Positions 56,456 to 64,000 of a stretch of DNA of 64,000 nucleotides are shown piece by piece. Below the pieces are notes generated by a model. The model saw only the letters and a program-made list of their open reading frames with translations. It was not told the origin of the DNA and searched no databases. The stretch is from Gigantopelta aegis. Its lineage: Eukaryota; Mollusca; Gastropoda; Neomphalida; Peltospiridae. The stretch spans positions 6,199,859-6,263,858 of the forward strand of contig NC_054713.1 of the NCBI RefSeq assembly GCF_016097555.1, read 5' to 3'. Numbering within the stretch: the first letter of the stretch is position 1; each line of letters opens with the position of its first letter. Both the position numbers and the translations under genes were made by a program.

Positions 56456-57150
56456 CTTTTGGAGACACACATTGGTTAGTTGGTTAAGAATACAAGAAAA
56501 ACAAATTCCAATAAACGTAGATGATATTCTCCAGATCAATATCTGGTTTAACAGTAAAATATGTATAGATAAAAAGCCATTTATACTAAAACGATATATC
56601 TCAATAGGTACTATCTTTATTAACGATTTGTTGAATGAACAAGGAAACTTTGTAACATATGAACAGTTCATAGAGAAATACGACATAATTACCAATTTTC
56701 TGGAATATGCTTCATTGGTCAGTGCTATAAAATCATTCATTTACAATTTAAATAATTTAAAGGATGACGTTTTTATAGCATTACAAAATCCTGTTCTTCC
56801 ATATAACTTAAACGTTTTGTTCAAAGATCAGAAAGGTTGCAAACGCTCAAACCACCATTCCAAAATCACAAATAAAATATTATAAAGGATATATCTATGA
56901 TACATATGACTGGGAAAAATATTACATTCTACCCTTTAGGTCTGTCAAAAGCACAACGTTATCTTGGTTTCAGTATAAAATCATACATACAAATTTCTAA
57001 ATATGATTAATTATATTGATTCCAATGTCTGCAGTTTTTGCAACAAATCACCTGAAACCATACAACACCTATTATTTGAATGTAGTTTAGTACAATCTCT
57101 GTGGGAAGCAATAGAAGAATGGATAAGAAATGAAACTAAGTCGTGGTGGA
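56456..57150 (+). pseudogene. 3' fragment of a second LINE ORF2
   Basis: The plus frame at 56472-56885 (FNSKICIDKKPF, IGTIFINDLLNEQGNF, YDIITNFLEYASLVSAI) is the C-terminal region downstream of RT in LINEs. A frame break at about 56880 is followed by a zinc-binding end (CSFCNKSPETIQHLLFECS, LWEAIEEWI). No RT motifs are present. The LINE begins directly beside the Tc1 element and belongs to a family different from the LINE at 27.8 kb. Confidence 0.72.
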
Positions 57151-57428
57151 CTGGCTAGCAAAGACATAGTTATGATTGGGCATGATGACGAGGAAAAAGG
57201 TAGACCGACCGCGCATCAGGCTGACTATCAACTTCAAATATTATATAATCAGCATGTAATACGTTAAAATGTTAATTGTATGTCATGATTACTATCGTTA
57301 AAAACAACTATAAAATAGATCTATGAAATAGAAAATATTATTGTCTTATACGCCGAACTATTCATATTTCATAAGCAATACAGCCCTCTTTGAAAATGTT
57401 TTCGCTTAAAAATACCCCTGCTTAATGT

Positions 57429-57466
<38 letters not shown>

Positions 57467-58124
57467 CAGTTTTTAACAATTTCTGTTGGATAATAATATT
57501 GCTGTAATAAACACAACATTCTTAATCAAAGTAATTGGGGTTGGGGTTTTTTCCCATTGTAATTTATATTAATAATTAATACAATAATAGTAAATTGGCA
57601 GGTTTCGAACCTACTGTACAGACATTAAATTCTATAAACCTTAATTTGTTTTGAGTAGTATAATTGTAGTTCAGACTTGACATGTCTTATAATGCTATGA
57701 TCAGTAGCATCAGTAAACTTGTGTTATCGCATATGACAATTAATAGCAGCACAAGAAACCTTTCTTACGTTCTAAAATTTAAACTATAAATTATTTTGCA
57801 GTAATTATTAAGTACGGTAGCTGAAATATTTTATTCACTTGATAAATCATTTAACAACAATGCTAAAGCACCCATCAGCTCATGAATATCAAACATTTGA
57901 TAATTGGGCTGTCCATATTAACGTCAAAAACATTACTTCTTCTGCTAATATGGTGCTTCTAGAGTATACAAAACCGCTATTAAATAAATAAGGTGAAATT
58001 ATTGGTAGATATATGGCCCGATCAATGCTAACTTTATCTTATCTAAAGCGCTAAAAAAGGTACAGTAAAGTCCTTGTCTCTCCAACCGCGACAGGTGCTC
58101 CAACTCTTGGTAATTATCTGGGAC
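57150..58124. other. AT-rich sequence with (AC)n
   Basis: AC units at 57428-57464; a 20-bp SINE head piece at about 57202. Otherwise nothing recognised. Confidence 0.55.
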
Positions 58125-58340
58125 ATATCTAGCCATTCCCCAGGAAGCCCGCTGTGGGCTTTTCTGGCATTCGTAGCAAGGGTTCAGTATTTATGCTGGC
58201 ATCGTCCCACAGGCAGGATAGCACATACTACGGCCCTTGATATCGGCGGTCGTTAGTGCACTGGCGTGAATTAGAAATAACTTTATTAGCGGCCCAGGCC
58301 CACTGGGTCCACTTTCCCACTGGGACTACGTACCGCGCTC
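58125..58340 (-). repeat. Degenerate SINE family 1
   Basis: Antisense core (cccacaggcaggatagcaca) and head remnants (actgggactacgtaccgc) with insertions. Confidence 0.65.
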
Positions 58341-58536
58341 TATATAGACAGGTATGAAGACACTCAAACACAAAGCCCAGCAAGGGTACATCCATTGAAA
58401 TCGTGGGAAACTGTTGGAACAATCATTTTTTATTAACACGTGATTATGGCATTGTGATAGATGAGATTATTTATGTGTTATCCACATCTTTACGGCATTT
58501 GAACAACTGTTCAGCTCTAATCAATAACTCACTCAC

Positions 58537-58592
58537 ATCTTAAACTGGTATCAGTATATCCTGGTCCCCACATGTCACAGTTCCAATCGCAG
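58537..58592 (-). pseudogene. SLC18B1-like copy B, exon c with +1 frameshift
   Basis: A 56-bp exon with acceptor CTTTGTAG and donor AAGAT|GTGAGT. The first codons give AAIGTVT; after one extra T near TG(T)GGGG the conserved WGP motif is readable only in the shifted frame (WGPGYTDTSL). Copy A's exon c is 55 bp and in frame. The extra base destroys the transporter's reading frame. Confidence 0.6.
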
Positions 58593-58677
58593 CTACAAAG
58601 GGAGGTACATAATACACTCCAGCACGAGTTTGATGGAGAAGCCACACATTATTGAAGAATGTGTTACGAATTGAAAA

Positions 58678-59157
58678 GTTAAAGTTTGTTTTGTTTAACG
58701 TCACCACTAGGGAACGTTGATTTAATAATTATCAGTTACTGGATGTCAAACATTTGGTAATTCTGACTTATAGTATTAGATGGGGGGGGGGGGGGGGGGA
58801 TGTAGCCCAGTGGCAAAGAGCATGCTCGATGCGCGGTTGGTTTTGGATCGACCCCTGTTGGTGGGCCCATTGGGCTATTTCTCGTTCCAGCCAGTGTACT
58901 ACGACTGGTATATCAAAGGCCGTGGTGTGTGCTATCATGTATGTTGGATGGTGCATATAGAACATCCCTTGCTACTAATGAACACAATGTAGCTAATAAT
59001 GCACAGACAGAATAACACATACCTCGGCCTTTGATATACCAGTCGTGGCGCACTGGCTGGAACGAGAAATAGCCCAAAAGGTCCACCAATGGGAATCCAT
59101 CCCAGACCGACCGCGCATCAAGCGGGCGCTTTACAACAGGGCTACGTCCAGCACTTG
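58678..59157. repeat. Mosaic of three SINE pieces and a poly-G
   Basis: Minus tail b (58678-58780), G run (58782-58799), plus family 1 head and core (58799-58998), minus core and head (59000-59157). Confidence 0.82.
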
Positions 59158-59285
59158 TCCATATAAATTACATTGCAACGTATTTATGCAATTTACAGAT
59201 GATAACCGGCCTCACAAACTTAAGCTAGGGTTCTCAGTAGCTGGATGGAAGGATTCAGATTGTTATCCAGGAAAATATTGTTGAT

Positions 59286-59880
59286 GATTATTTTTTTGTT
59301 TTAGTGGATTTTTCCTTCTTTTTTTGTGAGAGGTGTTGTGTGTGTTTTGGGGTGCGGGGTTTTGTGGTTGGTTTGTTGGGGGGTTTTGTTGTTGTTGTTG
59401 TTGGGTGTTGTTTTTTCTTCTTTTTTGTGAGAGGTGTTGTGTGTGTTTTGGGGTGCGGGGTTTTGTGGTTGTTTTGTTGGGGGTTTTTGTTGTTGTTGTT
59501 GTTGGGTGTTGTTTTTCCTTCTTTTTTTGTGAGAGGTGTGTGTGTTTTGGGGTGCGGGGTTTTGTGGTTGGTTTGTTGGGGGGTTTTGTTGTTGTTGTTG
59601 TTGGGTGTTGTTTTTTCTTCTTTTTTGTGAGAGGTGTTGTGTGTGTTTTGGGGTGCGGGGTTTTGTGGTTGGTTTGTTGGGGGGGGGGGGGGGGGTTGGT
59701 GTTGTTGTTGTTGGGTGTTGTTTTTTCTTCTTTTTTGTGAGAGGTGTTGTGTGTGTTTTGGGGTGCGGGGTTTTGTGGTTGGTTTGTTGGGTTTTTTTGT
59801 TGTTGTTGTTGTTGGGTGTTGTTTTTTCTTCTTCTTTTTTTTTTTGGGGAGGGGGGGGGGGGGTGTTTGTTTTGTTGTTT
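59286..59880. repeat. Minisatellite, about 101-bp unit, five copies
   Basis: gtgagaggtgttgtgtgtgt starts at 59326, 59427, 59529 (shorter form), 59627 and 59737. Each unit has gttgttgttgttgttgggtg and a tttttcttct run. Open frames on both strands are repeat-encoded. Confidence 0.95.
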
Positions 59881-60098
59881 TTTTTGCTTTATTAAGGGGG
59901 TGTTTGGATGTTTCTGGTTTTGGTCAGTCACAAAGAAATAACTATGTAAGCTTTGCCTAGTGGATACACAATATATTTTATATGCGCGCTCTAAATTTGC
60001 AAAGGTAAATGTAAAAACATTCTGTCCAAACCGGCATCTGTTAAAACCGAATTGCTGTGTATAATCATTCAGCTATGTGAAGTAACCTTTGATAATAC

Positions 60099-60152
60099 CT
60101 TTTTGTCCACTATCCATACAAATACTGAAGATATCATAGTATACGTTGAGGC
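60099..60152 (-). pseudogene. Partial duplicate of exon b (copy B)
   Basis: Encodes TYTMISSVFVWIVDKK followed by a GTATTA donor, duplicating the 3' half of exon b at 60204-60305. Flanking intron sequence (agctatgtgaagtaaccttt) is also duplicated, giving a tandem duplication of about 100 bp. Confidence 0.65.
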
Positions 60153-60203
60153 CGGTTAGACAGTTCACAGCATGCAGTTATATCAATGAATCTTTGAAAC
60201 TAC

Positions 60204-60305
60204 CTTTTTGTCCACTATCCAGCCAAATACCGGAGATATTATGGTATATGCAGATACAGGTGCAAGATAAAACAAACCAGTCCACATGGGAGATAACCCA
60301 AATGT
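60204..60305 (-). pseudogene. SLC18B1-like copy B, exon b
   Basis: A 102-bp exon, phase 0 at both ends, with acceptor TTTCAG and donor AAAAAG|GTAGTT. It encodes TFGLSPMWTGLFYLAPVSAY, then TIISPVFGWIVDKK. The pattern 'G-L-FL--V-Y-I-SP--G-L-D+' before the intracellular loop is characteristic of helix 8 of SLC18B1-type MFS proteins (family knowledge). This copy keeps the Trp codon that is a stop in copy A. Confidence 0.75.
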
Positions 60306-60472
60306 CTGAAAGGGAGATAAACAAATACACATCAGCTGTTTAAGTGATATGAAGAGAAAAAAGTGAGAATGGATGTTACAGCAGAAATGTCATATTTTCA
60401 ATTCACACCGCAACATTAGGCTACATGCATACCAAAGGGACAGTCGTGAGTTTGCAGCTATTGTAACAAAGC

Positions 60473-60870
60473 CGGCCTCGGTGGCGTTGTGGTTAGGCCA
60501 TCGGTCTACAGGCTGGTAGGTACTGGGTTCGGATCCCAGTCGAGGCATGGGATTTTTAATCCAGATACCGACTCCAAACCCTGAATGAGTGTTCCACAAG
60601 ACTCAGTGGGTAGGTGTAAACCACTTGCACCGACCAGTGATCGATAACTGGTTCAGCAAAGGTCATGGTTTGTGCTATCTTGCCTGTGGGAAGCGCAAAT
60701 AAAATATCCATTGCTGCCTGTCGTAAAAGTGTAGCCTATGTGGCGACAGCGGGTTTCCTCTAAAAAAAAAACCAGTGTCAGAATGACAATATGTTTGACG
60801 TCCAATAGCCGATGATAAGATAAAAAGGCAATGTGTTCTAGTGGTGTCGTTAAATAAAACAAACTTTCTA
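60473..60870 (+). repeat. SINE family 2, full length, tail b
   Basis: gccggcctcggtggcgttgt to gttaaataaaacaaactttc. Confidence 0.92.
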
Positions 60871-60881
60871 TCCATCACCGG

Positions 60882-61150
60882 CATCGGTGGTGTTGCGGAC
60901 ATCGGAAATACGGCTGGTAGGTACAGGGTTCGCAGCCCGGTACCGGCCCCCATCCAAAGCAAGTTTTAACGACTCAGTGGGTAGGTATAAGACCACTACA
61001 CCCTCGTCACTCTCATTAACCACTAACCACTAACAACTAATCCACTGTCCTGGACAGACATACCAGATAGCTGAGGTGTGTGCCCAGGACAACGTGCTTG
61101 AACCTCAATTGGATATAAGCACGAACATAAGTTGAAATGAAATGAAATAT
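60882..61150 (+). repeat. SINE family 3
   Basis: Head ggcatcggtggtgttgcgga, body tccactgtcctggacagaca, end aaatgaaatgaaa. Confidence 0.87.
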
Positions 61151-61345
61151 TAACCATCATCTATTGGATGTCAAACATTTGGTAACTTGTACATAGTCCT
61201 AGAGAAGAAACCCGATACATTTTTTCCATGAGTGGCAAGTGATTTTTTATATTCCATAGACAAGATATCACATACCGCTGTCTTTGATATACCAGTCGTG
61301 GTGCTCTGGTTGGAACGAGAAACAACTCAATGTGTCACCGACGGT
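61151..61345 (-). repeat. SINE family 1 fragment
   Basis: Antisense tail b and core, from accatcatctattggatgtc to cgagaaacaactcaatgtg. Confidence 0.8.
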
Positions 61346-61539
61346 GACCGATGTCAAACCCAGACCTAGTGTAAATCGACCTTTGCTGCCAAGACAAGAA
61401 AAAGTAAGGGGGTGGGGGGAAGGGGGTCGTGGCGTCTCACTAATCTTCCAAAACTATATGTAGCTCCCTTTTTATATTTTGACGGACCGTTCAAAATTGC
61501 GCCTAATTTCCTTCTCAAAAATGCGCACTATTTCTTTTT

Positions 61540-61765
61540 GGCTTAACCCTACGGGACATTCCGAATTCTATAGCACCATACCACCCTCCGCCTGTTACCG
61601 GCCACGGTCGGACTGTTGGTGTTCCCTTGCACCTGCCAGTGCAGGCGGTCCCCCCTCCAACCCATCCCAACCCTTTCCTGTCGTGAATGGAGGAGCCAAC
61701 CGAGGCCGATACATGCGCCCAGAACAGACATGCGCTACAACAGCTTGCTCTGAATGTGCACGTTA
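61540..61765 (+). other. GC-rich island with open frame
   Basis: Plus frame includes HSEFYSTIPPSACYRPRSDC and a Cys-rich end (TCATTACSECAR). GC content exceeds the surroundings. No domain recognised; possibly part of an unclassified repeat. Confidence 0.3.
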
Positions 61766-61874
61766 AACACTCTGACCTGAACTGATCTGACCAGCAGTAT
61801 TTTTCATAACGAGAATTAAGCCAATCGGCAACTGGCATTACATATGAAATACATTTTCTTGTCTCTGTATATCG

Positions 61875-62285
61875 CACACCACAAGAGCACACTGATTTAT
61901 AAATCATGAGCTATTACATGTCAAACATTTGGTAATTTTGATATATTGTCTTAAAGAGGAAACCCGCTACATTTTTCCATTAGTAGCAAGGAAGGAAGGA
62001 AATGTTTTATTTTACTACGCACTCAACACATTTTATTTACGGTTATATGGGGTCGGGCATGTTCGTAAGAACCACACAGATATTGAGAAAGGAAACCCGC
62101 TGTCGCCACTTCATGGGCTACTCTTTTTCGATTAGAAGCAATGGATCTTTTATATGCACCATCCCATAGACAGGGTGATGCATACCACAGCCTTTGTTAC
62201 ACCAGTTGTGGAGTGCTGGCTGGAATGAGAAACAGCCCAATGGGCTCACCGGAGGGATTCGATCCTACCACTGAGCTACGTCCCT
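61875..62285 (-). repeat. Two abutting SINE family 1 pieces
   Basis: Tail b and core fragment (61875-61989) is cut at tagcaag by a second antisense SINE beginning gaaggaaggaaatgttttat (61990-62285, tail a). Confidence 0.85.
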
Positions 62286-62336
62286 ATATATGGAATGGTA
62301 CCTTGGATTGCGAAGATACATTGTTCGTGGTCTCAC

Positions 62337-62482
62337 CTGTTCAAGGTAGATACTGTATGTAGTATCGGTGACAGACAGCCTCATGGTAAAACACAGCAGA
62401 CACCAGCTGGCGATGCAGATATCTGCACTTTTAAAGAGACCAACGAAAGATCCAGAATATTCGATTAGAGGTCGATTTGAAA
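62337..62482 (-). pseudogene. SLC18B1-like copy B, exon a
   Basis: A 146-bp exon with acceptor ATTTTCAG and donor GAACAG|GTGAGA. It encodes SNRPLIEYSGSFVGLFKSAD, then ICIASWCLLCFTMRLSVTDT and TYSIYLEQ. It opens the C-terminal half of the transporter and joins exon b in phase 0. This exon itself is intact; the copy is disabled in exon c. N-terminal exons probably lie beyond 64000. Confidence 0.72.
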
Positions 62483-62745
62483 CTGAAAATGAAGATATGT
62501 TTTACACTTCAAGTAATATAAAAATCTTATGCTAAAAAGCAATGAAGTTGGTGGTGTATACACAAAGAAGATTGTTGAGACGGTCCGACTGTTAAAGAGA
62601 CCAACGAAAGATCCAGAATATTCGATTTAGAGGTCGATTTGAAACTGAAAATGAAGATATGTTTTATACTTCAAGTAATATAAAATGTCTTACGCTGAAA
62701 AGCATGGAATTTGGTGGTGTATACACAAAGAAGACTGTTAAGACA
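62436..62745. repeat. Tandem duplication covering the exon a acceptor
   Basis: 62436-62585 and 62594-62745 share agagaccaacgaaagatcca, gaggtcgatttgaaactgaa and tggtggtgtatacacaaaga in the same order, with a few substitutions. The second copy thus carries a spare acceptor and the first part of exon a, with one added T. Confidence 0.85.
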
Positions 62746-62859
62746 CATATAGATTGGATGCGGCGCGTGCGTGCGATCCCAATGTTTGCGTCTGGTGCGT
62801 CTGGTGAGTCTGCGACTTACGATTTGGACATATACACCATATACATAGAGCATACTACA

Positions 62860-63190
62860 CGAGTGGCCGTTAGTTACCATTTGTCTTACAACGAGTTGTT
62901 TTGAAATGTATCTAACGAGCGAAAGCGAGTTTGATACGTTTTTAAACAACCAGTTGTGAGATAAATGGTATATTCTATTTCTTACATATACTCAAAAACC
63001 AGGTTTTAAGCAAATTTTAACATCTTTTTCGACTAAAAGTTATTTGCAACCGTTGCACTTGATTGTCAGGTTAACTATACGTCACAGTGTAATCTGTTTC
63101 CACCGTGTTGGTTTTCATTGGCTGCATGGCACTGATGACCTGGTCATCACCTGGGATTAGCCAGTCGTATCTGTTGAGATTGTTAACACA
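62860..63190 (+). repeat. Dispersed repeat, inverted partner of 34660-34965
   Basis: gttagttaccatttgtctta, aggttaactatacgtcacag and actgatgacctggtcatcac match the other copy in reverse complement. Confidence 0.7.
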
Positions 63191-63331
63191 CGTGCGTGCC
63201 ATGTGTTATCCAAAATAGTGCATGGTCTTCTCACCAAGAGGTATGTAAGAACATTATTCCATTGCGGCTGGCCGCATGCGTTTTGCAGACGCACGCATCT
63301 AGTCTTGATGCTCTCATTGTAACTACTGTAT

Positions 63332-63333
<2 letters not shown>

Positions 63334-63390
<57 letters not shown>

Positions 63391-63420
63391 TATATTTTTT
63401 TTTTATTATTTTTTTTTTAG
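63334..63420. repeat. (TA)n and T-rich microsatellite
   Basis: About 27 TA units, then a T run. Confidence 0.96.
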
Positions 63421-63509
63421 CCGGACCGCACACACGCGATGTAATCCAATCTGTATGCGCCTTTAGTTTCTCACTTCACTAAATAGTCTTATTCGCTAAA
63501 CCATCAAAC

Positions 63510-63685
63510 TGATGGAAGGAAGGAAGGAAATGTTTCATTCAACGACGCACTCAGCACATTTTATTTACGGTTGTGGAGCACTGGCTGGAACGAGTAATAG
63601 CCCAATAGGCCCACAGACAGGGATCGATCCTCGATCGATCGCGCATCAGGCGAGAGCTGTACCACTGAGCTATGTCCCGCCCCTC
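63510..63685 (-). repeat. SINE family 1 with internal deletion
   Basis: ggaaggaaggaaggaaatgt tail joined to head (ggagcactggctggaacgag to gtcccgcccct); most of the core is missing. Confidence 0.85.
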
Positions 63686-63849
63686 ATCTAAGAGATTACG
63701 GTCCCTAATAAATAAAAAAAATAGTGATTATATTTGTACCGATTTTTTTGGTTTTTGTTTTGAGGGGTGTTATCCTACTAATAATAACATGATTTTGCTA
63801 AACTAGTATGTTGGAACTATTAGTTCTGTCATTATGTCTCAAAGAACTC

Positions 63850-64000
63850 GCTGGCTATTTGATGCCAAACCTTTGGTAATTCTGATAGCTCTACGTACTC
63901 TTCAGAAGAAACCCGCTGCATGTTTCCATTAGCAAAAACAGGCGGGACGTAACCCAGTGGTACAGCGCTCGCTCGATGCGCGGTCGGTGTGGGATCAATC
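63850..64000. repeat. SINE tail (minus) joined to SINE head (plus)
   Basis: Antisense tail b and core at 63850-63940, then plus-strand family 1 head from 63942 running off the window end. Confidence 0.83.

Noticed and set aside
59326..59760. CRISPR-like spaced repeats
   Set aside because: Units are contiguous with no unique spacers, and the genome is eukaryotic; this is a minisatellite.
59263..59931. 222-codon Pro/Thr/Asn-rich frame and several plus-strand frames
   Set aside because: All follow from the 101-bp minisatellite; unit length changes alter frames without constraint.

Overview
This window is repeat-dense, AT-rich animal DNA, most likely from a mollusc. The evidence for an animal is spliced exons with GT-AG borders and symmetric phase-1 Ig exons. 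The mollusc assignment is inference: it rests on the character of the tRNA-headed SINE families, which I associate with gastropod and bivalve genomes. No bacterial genes, operons, CRISPR arrays or organellar genes are visible. Nearly all open frames longer than 60 codons fall inside SINEs or simple repeats and are not genes.

Region 1 (about 2.7-17.5 kb, + strand) holds the 3' part of a multi-exon gene for a type I membrane protein: two Ig domains, one FN3 domain, a transmembrane segment and a tyrosine-rich cytoplasmic tail. Intron phases match across eight exons. The FN3 exon carries a net +1 frameshift. The 5' exons lie outside the window. The introns are packed with SINEs, TTAA-flanked MITEs and a 1.5-kb AGT trinucleotide array. 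One SINE landed on the acceptor of the transmembrane exon and duplicated it.

Region 2 (about 17.5-26 kb) is mostly mobile DNA. It includes a decayed Ty3/gypsy element with an LTR, a SCAN-like gag, a CCHC knuckle, a DTG protease, and integrase sequence placed before reverse transcriptase (Gmr1-like order). A related solo LTR with a 5-bp target duplication lies in reverse orientation at 43.8-44.9 kb.

Region 3 (about 26-62.5 kb, - strand) contains exons of at least two, perhaps three, tandem copies of a major-facilitator transporter resembling SLC18B1. Corresponding exons have the same lengths (146, 102, 55/56, 96 and 75 bp). Copy A (30.5-36.8 kb) has a nonsense codon. Copy B (48.7-62.5 kb) has a frameshift. 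Both therefore look like pseudogenes unless these are sequence errors. The copies are separated and interrupted by a non-LTR retrotransposon (27.8-30.4 kb), a Tc1/mariner DD34E element (55.0-56.5 kb), a second LINE fragment (56.5-57.2 kb), a templated 1-kb insertion (51.1-52.1 kb), a 101-bp minisatellite and many SINEs.

The most distinctive signals are the splice-acceptor duplication by a SINE, the Gmr1-like element, a Mutator-like foldback element with arms of about 350 bp, the 1-kb duplicate flanked by 83-bp direct repeats, and the free combination of SINE heads and tails. I found no new defence or metabolic system.
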